Notes under the pieces: model-generated | Database searches by the model: none | The model's input: only the letters and a program-made list of their open reading frames with translations | What the model was told of the DNA's origin: nothing | Source of the DNA: Lysobacteraceae bacterium | Lineage (GTDB): Bacteria > Pseudomonadota > Gammaproteobacteria > Xanthomonadales > Xanthomonadaceae | Assembly: GCA_016789405.1 (NCBI GenBank) | Contig: JAEUPQ010000040.1 | Span: 1-64,000, forward strand | DNA: 64,000 bases | Direction of reading: 5' to 3' | Made by a program: the position numbers and the translations under genes | Shown here: piece after piece, positions 1 through 11,092 of the stretch | Numbering within the stretch: the stretch's first letter is position 1 | Layout: each line of letters starts with the position of its first letter

Positions 1-945
1 AAGGAAGAGGACAAGGTGGAGATCCTCTCCGGCGTGTTCGAAGGCCGCACGACCGGCTCGCCGATCGGCCTGCTGATCCGCAACGTCGACGCGCGCAGCA
101 AGGATTACTCCAAGATCGCCGAGATGTTCCGGCCGGGACACGCCGACTACACCTACTGGCAGAAGTACGGCATTCGCGATTACCGCGGCGGCGGGCGCCA
201 GTCGGCGCGCGAGACCGCGGTGCGGGTGGCGGCGGGCGCGATCGCCAAAAAATGGTTGCAGGAAAAATTCGGCATCGTGGTGCGCGGCCACATGGCGCAG
301 CTCGGGCCGGTGAAGCTCGGGTTCAAATCATGGGATGCGGTCGGCGAGAACCCGTTCTTCTCCGCCGATCCCGATGTGGTGCCCGAACTGGAAGCGTTCA
401 TGGACCGCCTGCGCAAATCGGGCGACTCCGTCGGCGCGCTGATCCGCACGGTGGCGACCGGCGTCCCGGTCGGCTGGGGCGAGCCGGTCTACGACAAGCT
501 CGACGCCGACATCGCCTACAACATGATGAGCATCAACGCGGTGAAGGGCGTCGAGATCGGCGCGGGCTTCGCCGCGGTCACGCAAAAGGGCACGGAACAT
601 TCCGACGAAATGGCGCCGGAAGGTTTCCTCACGAACAACGCGGGCGGCGTGCTCGGCGGCATTTCCACCGGACAGGACATCGTGGTCAACGTCGCGGTGA
701 AGCCGACCTCCAGCATCCGGCTCACGCGCCGCACGGTGGACAAGGCGGGGCAGGCGACCACCATTTCCACCACCGGCCGCCACGACCCCTGCGTCGGCAT
801 CCGCGCCACGCCGATCTGCGAAGCGATGATGGCCCTCGTGCTGATGGACCAGGCCCTGCGCCATCGCGCCCAGTGCGGCGACGTGGGCGAGGTCTCGCCT
901 CGCATTCCGGCGACCATCGCGATCAAAACCGACGCCAAACGATAG
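1..945 (+). CDS. aroC: Chorismate synthase, 5'-truncated by the window edge
   Basis: Makes chorismate from 5-enolpyruvylshikimate-3-phosphate using reduced FMN, the last step of the shikimate pathway in the cytosol. The reading frame is open from base 1, so the true start and the first family signature lie to the left. The visible 314 residues include [24 protein letters not shown], the Arg/Ser-rich signature [13 protein letters not shown] and the C-terminal signature around [10 protein letters not shown], all typical of AroC. The GTG at 16 is internal, not a start. The gene ends in TAG. The next gene (asd) is 162 bases away behind a REP pair, so the two are probably not tightly coupled. Identity is secure. 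Confidence 0.97.
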   Translation, partial: KEEDKVEILSGVFEGRTTGSPIGLLIRNVDARSKDYSKIAEMFRPGHADYTYWQKYGIRDYRGGGRQSARETAVRVAAGAIAKKWLQEKFGIVVRGHMAQLGPVKLGFKSWDAVGENPFFSADPDVVPELEAFMDRLRKSGDSVGALIRTVATGVPVGWGEPVYDKLDADIAYNMMSINAVKGVEIGAGFAAVTQKGTEHSDEMAPEGFLTNNAGGVLGGISTGQDIVVNVAVKPTSSIRLTRRTVDKAGQATTISTTGRHDPCVGIRATPICEAMMALVLMDQALRHRAQCGDVGEVSPRIPATIAIKTDAKR

Positions 946-1023
946 CGGCGCGCCGCCGATTGGCCCCCCACGGGCAGCGACGCGCCGCAGCGGCACCGCA
1001 ACGCACACACCCTTTCTTTTCCT

Positions 1024-1086
1024 GTGGGAGCGACGCGAGTCGCGATCGGTCGCGACGATCCCCGTCGCGATTGGCGCCGCTCCCAC
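1024..1086. repeat. Paired GTGG-type REP palindrome
   Basis: Two inverted copies of a REP-like unit face each other. The left arm begins GTGGGAGCG and contains its own hairpin GCGAC-GCGA-GTCGC. The right arm ends CGCTCCCAC. Such units, starting GTGG or GTAG, are common between genes in Xanthomonadales and pseudomonads and are thought to be mobilised by RAYT transposases. It lies in the aroC-asd gap and could stabilise the 3' end of the aroC mRNA. Confidence 0.75.
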
Positions 1087-1107
1087 TTATCCAGATCAGG
1101 ATTCTCC

Positions 1108-2124
1108 ATGAGCAAGCAATTCAAGGTGGCAGTGGTCGGCGCAACGGGCGCTGTCGGCGAGACGATGTTGTCGATCCTCGCCGAGCGCAAGTTCCCGGCG
1201 AGCGAAGTCATCGCCCTGGCGAGCGAGCGCTCGGCCGGTGGCTACGTCCAGTTCGGCAACGACGAAATCATGGTGCGCGACCTCGCCACCTTCGACCCGG
1301 CCGGCGTCGACATCGCGCTGTTCTCGGCAGGCGGTTCGATCTCGAAGGAATACGGCCCGAAGTTCGCTGCCGCCGGCGCGGTGGTGATCGACAATTCCTC
1401 GGCCTTCCGCTACGACGACGACGTGCCGCTGGTGGTCAGCGAAGTGAATCCCGAGCAGGTGAAGCAGCGTCCGCGCGGCATCATCGCGAACCCGAACTGC
1501 TCGACCATGCAGATGCTGGTGGCGCTGGGTCCGATCCACCGCAAGGTCGGCATCGAGCGCATCAACGTCGCGACCTACCAGTCCGTGTCCGGCGCCGGTC
1601 GCTCGGGCCTCGAGGAACTCGGCAAGCAGACAGCCGCGCTGCTGAACTTCCAGGAGATCGAGCCGGAGCGCTTCCAGGCGCAGATCGCCTTCAACCTGAT
1701 CCCGCACATCGACGACTTCCTGGACAACGGCTTCACCAAGGAAGAGATGAAGCTGGTCTGGGAGACGCGCAAGATCCTCGGCGACGACCGCATCCAGGTG
1801 AACCCGACCGCGGTTCGCGTGCCGGTGTTCTATGGCCATTCCGAGGCCGTGAACGTCGAGACCCGCGAGAAGATCACTGCCGATGAAGTCCGCGCGCTTC
1901 TGGAGCAGGCGCCGGGCGTGGTCGTGGTCGACGAGCGCAAGCCCGGCGGCTACCCGACCCCGGTGTCCCATGCCTCGGGTCGCGACCCGGTGTTCGTCGG
2001 CCGCATCCGCGACGACATTTCGCACCCGCGTGGCGTGAATCTCTGGATCGTGTCCGACAACATCCGCAAGGGCGCCGCGCTGAATGCGGTGCAGGTCGCG
2101 GAACTGGTCGCGGCCGAAGGCTGA
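1108..2124 (+). CDS. asd: Aspartate-semialdehyde dehydrogenase
   Basis: Reduces L-aspartyl-4-phosphate to aspartate semialdehyde with NADPH, the branch point to lysine/diaminopimelate, threonine and methionine. The 338-residue protein starts MSKQFKVAVVGATGAVGE, with the Rossmann glycines at 11, 14 and 17. Cys131 in NPNCSTMQM is the catalytic thiol. His244 in RVPVFYGHSE is the likely acid/base. Length and the VPVFYGHSE block fit the shorter Asd type rather than the E. coli type. I chose the ATG at 1108; an in-frame ATG 28 codons upstream would read through the REP element and add residues unlike the family. fimV follows, as in Xanthomonas. Confidence 0.96.
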   Translation: MSKQFKVAVVGATGAVGETMLSILAERKFPASEVIALASERSAGGYVQFGNDEIMVRDLATFDPAGVDIALFSAGGSISKEYGPKFAAAGAVVIDNSSAFRYDDDVPLVVSEVNPEQVKQRPRGIIANPNCSTMQMLVALGPIHRKVGIERINVATYQSVSGAGRSGLEELGKQTAALLNFQEIEPERFQAQIAFNLIPHIDDFLDNGFTKEEMKLVWETRKILGDDRIQVNPTAVRVPVFYGHSEAVNVETREKITADEVRALLEQAPGVVVVDERKPGGYPTPVSHASGRDPVFVGRIRDDISHPRGVNLWIVSDNIRKGAALNAVQVAELVAAEG

Positions 2125-2203
2125 GCAGCGGGGCTCGCGTGGCTGGCCGTTGCGGAGCCCTCGATGGCCGGCTACAGTCTCGGCTGTGTCGCGGGGGACA
2201 AGT

Positions 2204-4138
2204 GTGATCAAAGACTTGCGAATCAAACTGAGTGCTGTACTGGCAGTGGCGATGTTCGCGTCGCCGCTGTCGGCGTGGGCGCTCGGACTGGGTCAGATCC
2301 AGGTCATCTCGCAGCGCGACCAGCCCCTGCTTGCCGAAATTCCGATCATCTCCACTGATCCGTCGGAGCTGGAAACCCTCCAGGCCCGACTGGCGTCGCC
2401 GGAAACCTTCGCCCGCATCGGCCTCGCGCCACCGGCGGGCATCGTGTCCGACCTGCAGTTCGCGGTGGCCCTGAGTGCCGATGGTCGTCCGGTCATCCGG
2501 GTGACCAGCGCCGCACCGGTGCAGCAGTCGCTGTTGACCTTCCTGCTCGAAGTGAACTGGGGGCAGGGCCGCCTGGTCCGCGAGTATTCCGCGCTGGTCG
2601 ACACGCCGCAGACGGCGGCCGCGCCGGTGCAGCCCCCGATCGAGGAAGCGGTTGCCGAAGTCGGCGGCGTCGAGACGCCGACCAGTGGCGCGATCGTGCG
2701 CGCCCCCGAGCCGCTGCCGCCGGAACCGTTGCCTGCGGAACCGAAGCCACAAGAACCCAAGCCACCCGAACCGACCCGTCCCGGATTCGCGGAAACACCG
2801 AGTGCGATCCCGCTGCAGCCGCAGGGCGAGGTGAGTACCTCGGCCCCGATCGCGCCGGCGGCGCCCATTCCGCTGCCGTCGGCCAATGGCCAGACCCACA
2901 CGGTCCGCCGTGGCGAAACCCTGGCCGGCATCGCCGGTGGGCTTGGACGCGGGCAGGGGCTCGACCAGACCATCGTCGCCCTGCTGCGCGCCAACCCCGA
3001 TGCCTTCATCGGCGGCAATGCGAACCGGTTGAAGGCCGGCGCGGTGCTGCGCATTCCCGACGACGCCGACATCGCGCGCTATTCGCCGGAAGAAGCCGCG
3101 CTGGTCGTCCGCGAACAGACCGCGCAGTGGCGAGGCGCGGGTCGCGCCTTGCCGCAGCCGCCGGCCGTCGCGGGTGCGCCTGCGGGCGATGCGTCTGCCG
3201 CGCCGGCCGCATCGGGCGTCCGCAGCGCCCGGGCCTCGGCCGGGGCACGACTTGAAATCACGCCGCCTTCCGCGATCGACGCGAAGAAGGCGGGATCGCG
3301 ATCCGGCGTCAGCGCCGGCGGTGAGGGCGACATGTTGCGACAACAGGAACTCCAGCAGACCCGCGAGACGCTGGCTGCGCGCGATGCCGAAGTGCAGGAG
3401 CTCAAGGCCCGCGTGTCGGAGCTGGAGCAACTGCAGAAGAAGCAGAACGAACTCATCGCGATGAAGGACAGCGAGCTGGCCGCCGCGCAGCAACGCATGG
3501 GCACTGCGCAGGGTGAGGCGTCCGGCGGCGGCGTCGGCCTGTGGGCCGGCATCGGCGGTGGACTGGTGTTGATCGCGCTGGGCGCATGGTGGTTCTTGCG
3601 CCGGCGCGTGCCGGTCGTGGTGCCCGCGCCTGAGCCGCCCGCACGTCGCCGGGAGACCGAGCGACTGGCCGCGGCGATTCCGAAGGCTGTCGACACGTCG
3701 CCGGATGCTGAGGCGGAATCCGGGGAGGCCCAGGAACCTGCGAAGCCGCTGCCGGCCGAGCCGGCATGGAGCCGCATGGCCAAGCCCGCGGAGCCTGAAG
3801 CGACCAAACCCAAGCCTGTGCCTGCGCCTGCGGCGCTGGGCAAGCCCACCTGGCACGCAGGCGGCAGCGAAGCGCCGTCGATCGCGGCAGCTCGCACCCC
3901 GCCGACGCCCGCCGCCGCACAGCCGCCTGCGCAGGCCGAATTGCCGGTGAGCAGCGACCCGTCCGGGCTCGCGCCGCCGATGCCCGCACCGGGCCAGGGC
4001 CGCCTCGATCTCGCGCTGGCCTACATCGACATGGGTGATCGCGACGCCGCCCGCGAGCTGCTGCAGGAAGTCGCGACGCGCGGCGCCACGGTCGACCTGC
4101 GTCGCGAGGCCGAGCGTCTGCTGCAGGAACTGGGCTGA
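2204..4138 (+). CDS. fimV: FimV-like peptidoglycan-binding protein (LysM, coiled coil, one TM)
   Basis: FimV is an inner-membrane hub for polar localisation of type IV pili and twitching motility. The protein has 644 residues. A signal peptide is followed by the FimV N-terminal block LGLGQIQVISQRDQPLLAEI. Then come a Pro/Glu-rich stretch, a LysM-like segment beginning QTHTVRRGETLAGI, a coiled coil around LEQLQKKQNEL, one membrane span (LWAGIGGGLVLIALGAWWF) and a Pro/Ala-rich cytoplasmic part. It ends with the conserved FimV C-terminal motif LALAYIDMGDRDAARELL. I chose GTG 2204, 5-8 bases after GGGGGA; GTG 2186 is also possible. It is shorter than the roughly 900-residue Pseudomonas FimV. Context (asd upstream, truA downstream) is typical. 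Confidence 0.88.
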   Translation: MIKDLRIKLSAVLAVAMFASPLSAWALGLGQIQVISQRDQPLLAEIPIISTDPSELETLQARLASPETFARIGLAPPAGIVSDLQFAVALSADGRPVIRVTSAAPVQQSLLTFLLEVNWGQGRLVREYSALVDTPQTAAAPVQPPIEEAVAEVGGVETPTSGAIVRAPEPLPPEPLPAEPKPQEPKPPEPTRPGFAETPSAIPLQPQGEVSTSAPIAPAAPIPLPSANGQTHTVRRGETLAGIAGGLGRGQGLDQTIVALLRANPDAFIGGNANRLKAGAVLRIPDDADIARYSPEEAALVVREQTAQWRGAGRALPQPPAVAGAPAGDASAAPAASGVRSARASAGARLEITPPSAIDAKKAGSRSGVSAGGEGDMLRQQELQQTRETLAARDAEVQELKARVSELEQLQKKQNELIAMKDSELAAAQQRMGTAQGEASGGGVGLWAGIGGGLVLIALGAWWFLRRRVPVVVPAPEPPARRRETERLAAAIPKAVDTSPDAEAESGEAQEPAKPLPAEPAWSRMAKPAEPEATKPKPVPAPAALGKPTWHAGGSEAPSIAAARTPPTPAAAQPPAQAELPVSSDPSGLAPPMPAPGQGRLDLALAYIDMGDRDAARELLQEVATRGATVDLRREAERLLQELG

Positions 4139-4162
4139 CGGCTTCGCCGCAGCGATGCCACG

Positions 4163-4969
4163 ATGCGCTACGCCCTCGGCGTCGAATACGACGGCAGCGA
4201 TTTCCATGGCTGGCAACGGCTGACTGCGCACGGCGAGACCCCGGTGCCCGGTCGCGAGCCGCCACTGACCCTGCAGGCCACGCTCGAAGCCGCGCTGTCC
4301 AGCGTCGCTGACTCGCCGATCGAAACCATCTGCGCCGGCCGTACCGATGCGGGCGTGCATGCCGAATGCCAGGTGGTGCACTTCGATACCGAAGTCGTTC
4401 GAGACCCGCGCGGCTGGGTGCTCGGCACCACGTCGCGCCTGCCGCCTTCCATGCGCATCCGCTGGTGCGCGTCGGTGCCCGATGACTTCAGCGCCCGTTT
4501 TTCGGCGCGCGCGCGCCGCTATCGCTACCGATTGCTCAACCACCAGGTGCGTCCGGCGCTGGGTCGCCAGTGGCTGGCCTGGGAGCGCCGGCCGCTCGAT
4601 GCCGAAGCGATGCATCGCGCCGCGCAGCAACTGCTCGGCGAGCGCGATTTCGAGGCCTTCCGCACCGTGCACTGCCAGGCCGCACACGCGCGCCGCGAAC
4701 TTCAGCGCCTCGACGTGTCGCGCGACGGCGACATCGTGACGTTCACCGTGCAGGCGAACGCGTTCCTCCATCACCAGGTGCGCAACATGGTGGGTTCTCT
4801 GCTCGAAGTGGGCGCGGGTTTGCGCCCCGAGGCGTGGATCGCCGAAGTGCTCGACGGGCGCGACCGCACGCAGGCCGGGCCGACCGCGCCGGCGCAGGGC
4901 CTGGTATTCGTGGGGCCGCGCTATCCGCGCGAGTGGCCCTTGCCCGACGAGGTACTGTTCGATGCCTGA
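4163..4969 (+). CDS. truA: tRNA pseudouridine(38-40) synthase
   Basis: Isomerises uridines 38-40 in the anticodon arm of many tRNAs. The 268-residue protein opens [19 protein letters not shown]. The catalytic aspartate is Asp62 in [11 protein letters not shown]. The C-terminal domain holds [11 protein letters not shown], the conserved second half of the family. A short insertion (about residues 21-35) follows the first strand. Its stop overlaps the trpF start by eight bases, so the two are probably translated from one message. Confidence 0.96.
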   Translation: MRYALGVEYDGSDFHGWQRLTAHGETPVPGREPPLTLQATLEAALSSVADSPIETICAGRTDAGVHAECQVVHFDTEVVRDPRGWVLGTTSRLPPSMRIRWCASVPDDFSARFSARARRYRYRLLNHQVRPALGRQWLAWERRPLDAEAMHRAAQQLLGERDFEAFRTVHCQAAHARRELQRLDVSRDGDIVTFTVQANAFLHHQVRNMVGSLLEVGAGLRPEAWIAEVLDGRDRTQAGPTAPAQGLVFVGPRYPREWPLPDEVLFDA

Positions 4970-5621
4970 CATCGACCGTTTGCCGCGACGTACCCGCATC
5001 AAGTTCTGCGGACTGACCCGCGCCGAGGACGTTGCGATCGCCTGCGCGCTTGGCGTCGATGCCATCGGCTTCGTGTTCGCCGAACGCAGCAAGCGCCGTG
5101 TGACGCCTGCGCAAGCCACGCCGTTGCGCGATGCGCTCGAACCCTTCATCGCCAGCGTCGCGCTGTTCATGGACAACGATGCGGCGATGGTGCACGAGGT
5201 AATCGACACCGTGCGCCCGACGATCCTGCAGTTCCATGGCGACGAGGACGACGCGTTCTGTGCTTCGTTTGCATTGCCGTACCTCAAGGCCGTCGCGATG
5301 GGCGGCGAAGCCGCGCGCGCCGACGATCTCGCCGAGCGCTTTCCTCGAGCCACCGGCTTTCTTTTCGACAGTCACGCCGCCGGGCAGGCCGGCGGCAGCG
5401 GCCACGCCTTCGACTGGTCGCGCATTCCCCGCGACTGCCCGCGTCCCTGGCTGCTCGCCGGCGGCCTGCATCCGGACAACGTGTTCGATGCCATCCGCGC
5501 CACGCACTGCTGGGGCGTCGACGTGTCCAGCGGGATTGAATCCGCACCGGGCGAGAAGGATGCGGCGAAGATGCGGCGGTTCGTCGAGGAAGTACGACGC
5601 GCGACCGCAGACGACGCATAG
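4962..5621 (+). CDS. trpF: Phosphoribosylanthranilate isomerase
   Basis: Catalyses the Amadori rearrangement of N-(5-phosphoribosyl)anthranilate in tryptophan synthesis. The 219-residue single-domain barrel has the active-site motif [12 protein letters not shown] with Cys16, the FQFHGDED strand, the general-acid region FLFDSHAAG and the phosphate-binding end [16 protein letters not shown]. It is a stand-alone TrpF, not fused to TrpC. It overlaps truA by eight bases and is separated from trpB by the oppositely read TrpI-like regulator. Confidence 0.96.
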   Translation: MPDIDRLPRRTRIKFCGLTRAEDVAIACALGVDAIGFVFAERSKRRVTPAQATPLRDALEPFIASVALFMDNDAAMVHEVIDTVRPTILQFHGDEDDAFCASFALPYLKAVAMGGEAARADDLAERFPRATGFLFDSHAAGQAGGSGHAFDWSRIPRDCPRPWLLAGGLHPDNVFDAIRATHCWGVDVSSGIESAPGEKDAAKMRRFVEEVRRATADDA

Positions 5622-5645
5622 TCGATCACGGCGGACCGTTATGGC

Positions 5646-6536
5646 TCAGCGCGACGCCAGCGCCCCTCGCAACCAGTCCGCCAGTTGCCCGATCCTCGGA
5701 TTCGCGCTGCGCTTCGACGCGCACAGCACCCATTGCGCATCGGTCTCGACGAATCCCCATGGCGCGATCAGACGGCCGCTGGCGATGTCGTCGGCCACCA
5801 GCGGCTCCGGTGCGATCGCGATGCCTAGGCCGGCGGCCGCCGCCTCGAGCAGGTAGTAGAGGCGATCGAAACGCGTGCCCATGCGCAGCGTGTCCGGATC
5901 CAGGTCGATGCGCATGGCCCATTCCCGCCAGGCCTGCGGCCGCGAGGCGGTCTGCAGCAGGGCATGGTCGGCCAACGCCCGTGGTGGCGCGCCGATCAGG
6001 GCGTCGGCATCCGGCCAGCGCGGGCTGAGCACCGGGCCGATGCGTTCGGTGGCCAGGGCATGCACCTGCCAGTCGGACGGCCAGGGCGGGGTGGCGATCA
6101 TCAGCGCGGCGTCCAGACCGGCGAGCTGCGCGTCCGGGCGGGTTTCATTCGCCGACAGGTGCAACTGCAGTTCAGGGCGCTCGCGCGCCAACCGGTCCAG
6201 CCGAGGAATCATCCAGCGCGCCAGGATGCTGCCCGGGCAGCCGAGGACCAGCGGCGCGGATTGCGGTCCTCGGCGCAATTCGGTCCAGGCCGCGCGCAGC
6301 GGGTCGAAAACTTCGCTGGCGACGGCATGCAGCCGGCGGCCCAGCGGCGTCAGCGCCAGGCCGCGCCCCTCGCGGACGAAGACCGGGGCGCCCAGCGCCT
6401 CCTCCAACTGCCGGACCTGCCGGCTCACCGCGCCGTGGGTGACGTGCAGCTCCTCGGCGGCGCGGCTCACGCTTTCGAGCCGGGCCACGGTCTCGAAAGC
6501 CCGCAATGCGTTAAGAGGCGGAAGGTCGCGAAGCAT
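5646..6536 (-). CDS. trpI: LysR-family regulator, TrpI-like
   Basis: A 296-residue LysR-type regulator. The N-terminal winged helix contains DLPPLNALRAFETVARLES and the recognition helix region HVTHGAVSRQVRQLEEALG, followed by a substrate-binding domain. The opening resembles TrpI/GcvA-type regulators. It is divergent from trpB, the arrangement of trpI-trpBA in pseudomonads, where TrpI with indoleglycerol phosphate activates trpBA. I infer the same role here; neither the ligand nor the target is shown by the sequence. It is convergent with trpF, with only 24 bases between their ends. If not TrpI, it is a GcvA-like regulator of unknown target. Confidence 0.8.
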   Translation of the reverse strand: MLRDLPPLNALRAFETVARLESVSRAAEELHVTHGAVSRQVRQLEEALGAPVFVREGRGLALTPLGRRLHAVASEVFDPLRAAWTELRRGPQSAPLVLGCPGSILARWMIPRLDRLARERPELQLHLSANETRPDAQLAGLDAALMIATPPWPSDWQVHALATERIGPVLSPRWPDADALIGAPPRALADHALLQTASRPQAWREWAMRIDLDPDTLRMGTRFDRLYYLLEAAAAGLGIAIAPEPLVADDIASGRLIAPWGFVETDAQWVLCASKRSANPRIGQLADWLRGALASR

Positions 6537-6648
6537 GATCTGTGAGTTTTCCTGACATGTTCGACTGATTTTATAGCTTATACGCTTGTCGTCGTTGCGT
6601 TAAAGTAGGGTATCAGCCAGCGCATCGGCATTCCCGGCGACCGTTCCC
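6537..6648. promoter_or_regulatory. Divergent trpI-trpB control region
   Basis: These 112 bases separate the divergent regulator and trpB and are AT-richer than the surroundings. They contain the imperfect palindrome TATAGCTTATA at 6572-6582, a candidate LysR-type operator and part of a possible TATAAA -10 box for the regulator. No strong sigma-70 promoter can be fixed for trpB. The operator is a suggestion from position and symmetry only. Confidence 0.4.
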
Positions 6649-7863
<1,215 letters not shown>

Positions 7864-7993
7864 ATTCGATGCTCTGTGGAAGCGGTAGACGCCGCGACCG
7901 CAGAGGCTCCAAATCCTTGCGTTGCGCTTCCCGCCGCTCTCGCAATGGCGGCTCGTCCTTCAGATCCTCACCGACCTCGTCAAGACAATTCCC

Positions 7994-8575
7994 ATGCTCC
8001 GATCCCTGCTGCGTTCGCTCGTCTTACTGTCGTTCCTTGTCGCATCGCCGGTGTTCGCAATGGACTATCAGCCGTCCATCTGGCCTTTGCGGGACGGTTT
8101 GATTCCCGCGTTCGATCTGGCCGGGCAGGTCGAGGTCGTCAATGCTCAACCCGCGACCGAAGAAATCATCGTCTACAAGTACGGGGTCAAGTGGAAGTCC
8201 AACTACAACGCGATCACCGCCGTCATGGCGCAGCAGATCCGCGACGAGGTCGCCAAGAACGGGCGTCCCGTCGATGGGCCGGCCAAGCGGATCGAAGTGA
8301 AAGTGGTCCATCTGCTCAGCAAGTACAAATTCTTCTATTGGAACAGCGTCATCCGCTATGAAGTGCGCCTCGGTGACGGCACGGTTTTCAACAAGGAAGT
8401 CCCTCACGGCAGCGGTAATCCGCTCCAGGACCTCAACGGCTGCATCGCCGAAGGCGTGATGGTGCTGCTCAACGATCCCCAGGTGCGCGCCTATCTGTCC
8501 TCCACCGGCAGTACACCCTTGCCTGCGGAAACCGAGGTGTCGCCGACGACGCCCGCCACCACGGAAGGGCCGTGA
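7994..8575 (+). CDS. Unknown secreted protein between trpB and trpA
   Basis: Not recognised. The 193-residue product begins with a clear signal peptide (MLRSLLRSLVLLSFLVASPVFA) cut before MDYQPS, so it is probably periplasmic. The mature part is mixed alpha/beta with one Cys, in GCIAEGVMVLL, and no lipobox. I chose ATG 7994 because the signal peptide starts there; an upstream in-frame start at 7922 adds 24 unlikely residues. The stop overlaps a possible GTG start of trpA, and the gene is sandwiched in the trp transcription unit. That suggests co-transcription, not necessarily shared function. Confidence 0.75.
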   Translation: MLRSLLRSLVLLSFLVASPVFAMDYQPSIWPLRDGLIPAFDLAGQVEVVNAQPATEEIIVYKYGVKWKSNYNAITAVMAQQIRDEVAKNGRPVDGPAKRIEVKVVHLLSKYKFFYWNSVIRYEVRLGDGTVFNKEVPHGSGNPLQDLNGCIAEGVMVLLNDPQVRAYLSSTGSTPLPAETEVSPTTPATTEGP

Positions 8576-8577
8576 CC

Positions 8578-9381
8578 ATGAACCGCATCGACACCCGCTT
8601 CGCTTCGCTCAAGTCCTCCGGCCGCAAGGCCCTCGTGCCCTTCCTCACCGCCGGCGACCCCTCGAAGGAAGCCACCGTGCCGGTGATGCACGCGCTGGTT
8701 GCCGCCGGCGCGGACGTGATCGAGTTGGGCGTGCCGTTCTCCGATCCGATGGCCGACGGCCCGACGATCCAGCGCAGCTCCGAGCGGGCGCTGGCGCGTG
8801 GGGCGGGGCTGAGCTTCGTGCTCGAGGCCGTGCGCGAATTCCGCAGCGGCGACGCCGATACCCCGGTCGTGCTGATGGGTTACCTCAACCCGGTCGAGAT
8901 CCGCGGCTACGCCCGATTCGCGGCCGATGCCGCCGCCGCCGGCGTGGACGGCCTGCTGGTGGTCGACTTGCCGCCGGAAGAGGCCGGCGACCTGCGCACG
9001 GCGCTGGGCGAGCACGATCTGGCGTTGATCCTGCTGGCCTCGCCGACCACGCCTGACGCCCGCATCGACCTGCTCTGCCGGGACGCGCAGGGTTACCTCT
9101 ATTACGTCAGCTACGCGGGGGTGACCGGCGCCGACCGCCTGGACACCGGCGAGGCCGGCGACCGCCTGGCGCTGATCCGGTCCCGTGCCGGCGCGCCGGT
9201 CGTTGCAGGATTCGGCATCAAGGACGCGGCGAGCGCGGCCGCGATGGCCCGCTCAGCCGAGGGCGTGGTGGTCGGCAGCGCCCTGGTCTCTGCGCTGGCC
9301 GAGTCGACCGGCATCGACGATGCCGTCGCCCGGGCCGGTGCCTTCCTGGCGCCGCTGCGCGCCTCTCTGGACGCCGGCTGA
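8578..9381 (+). CDS. trpA: Tryptophan synthase alpha chain
   Basis: Cleaves indole-3-glycerol phosphate to indole and glyceraldehyde 3-phosphate and passes indole to TrpB. With ATG 8578 the protein has 267 residues. Glu49 ([10 protein letters not shown]) and Asp60 (PMADGPTIQ) then fall at the same numbers as the catalytic pair of well-studied TrpA proteins, supporting this start over the GTG at 8572. The phosphate-binding GFGIKD and GVVVGSALV motifs are present. accD follows after 112 bases. Confidence 0.97.
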   Translation: MNRIDTRFASLKSSGRKALVPFLTAGDPSKEATVPVMHALVAAGADVIELGVPFSDPMADGPTIQRSSERALARGAGLSFVLEAVREFRSGDADTPVVLMGYLNPVEIRGYARFAADAAAAGVDGLLVVDLPPEEAGDLRTALGEHDLALILLASPTTPDARIDLLCRDAQGYLYYVSYAGVTGADRLDTGEAGDRLALIRSRAGAPVVAGFGIKDAASAAAMARSAEGVVVGSALVSALAESTGIDDAVARAGAFLAPLRASLDAG

Positions 9382-9493
9382 GACCGGCGGTTCGGTCCTC
9401 CCGGACCGTGCGGAGGCGAACGGATCGCGCAACACAGTCTTGGTAGACTGCAACGCTCGGCCGATCCGGTCGTCTAAGAGACACACGAGACGC

Positions 9494-10384
<891 letters not shown>

Positions 10385-10391
10385 GAGCTCC

Positions 10392-11039
10392 ATGCGGTGG
10401 AGGCGGGTCGCATGGCTGAGCGGCCTGCTCGCGGTCCTGACTGCGGCAGGCTTCGGAATGTCGCTCTGGCTGGCGGCGCCATCGCCGACGCAGCCACGCC
10501 CTCCATTTCTTTCCCGCGCGGCGACGGAAATCGAGCAGCGAGCGATCGTCCATGCGGTGCGGGTCGATCTGGTCGCGGAGTTGGTTGATGGGCGCGAACC
10601 GCCGGAAGTCGATCATGCCGTTCTGTGGTTCTGCCCCGGCGGCAGGCGTCCGACCGTGACAGATGATTGTGGAGGGATGACCAGTGGTGCGAGCGAGATC
10701 ATCGTGTCGACGTCATTCGACCTGGACTTCGATGCAAGGCCCGGCGTTCCGAGGGATTTCAGGCTGGCGCTGATCGATGCGAATCTGGAACCGCGGACAT
10801 TGCCGGTTTCGGATTCGGTTCAGACGGAGCGGGGCCTGCATCCTCCGACGAAGACCGGTGACGATCGCCCAGGCATACTTCACGTCACCCGGCCGGTTGT
10901 CTCGCAGGACGGCCGGCAGGCGCTGCTCTACGCTGTGTATCGCCGGCATGCGGAGTTTGCGGTGGGGGTCCTGTTCCGCCTGATCCGTGTCGATGGCCAA
11001 TGGCAAGTCCAAAACGCGTTCACGCTCTGGATGACGTGA
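10392..11039 (+). CDS. Unknown membrane-anchored protein downstream of accD
   Basis: Not recognised. The 215-residue product starts with basic residues and one hydrophobic span ([20 protein letters not shown]), then a Pro-rich linker, so most of it should lie in the periplasm. The soluble part has two Cys (CPGG and DDCGG) that could form a disulfide. It lies seven bases after accD and 53 bases before glmM, so it is probably in that transcription unit. Codon use looks less biased than its neighbours, with more AT-ending codons, which may mark a poorly expressed or recently gained gene. Confidence 0.65.
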   Translation: MRWRRVAWLSGLLAVLTAAGFGMSLWLAAPSPTQPRPPFLSRAATEIEQRAIVHAVRVDLVAELVDGREPPEVDHAVLWFCPGGRRPTVTDDCGGMTSGASEIIVSTSFDLDFDARPGVPRDFRLALIDANLEPRTLPVSDSVQTERGLHPPTKTGDDRPGILHVTRPVVSQDGRQALLYAVYRRHAEFAVGVLFRLIRVDGQWQVQNAFTLWMT

Positions 11040-11092
11040 CCCTCCCTGTTGGCATCGCGCCACCACACGAACCCCAGGAGTTTCGAAACACG

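Noticed and set aside
1874-5353. Long minus-strand open frame (1159 codons) under asd, fimV and truA
   Set aside because: A shadow frame created by GC-rich codon bias; its translation is Arg/His/Gly-rich with no domain, and four well-supported genes lie on the other strand.
9382-9493. Small hairpin CGGTCC/GGACCG after trpA as a terminator
   Set aside because: Only six pairs and no T-run; too weak to call.
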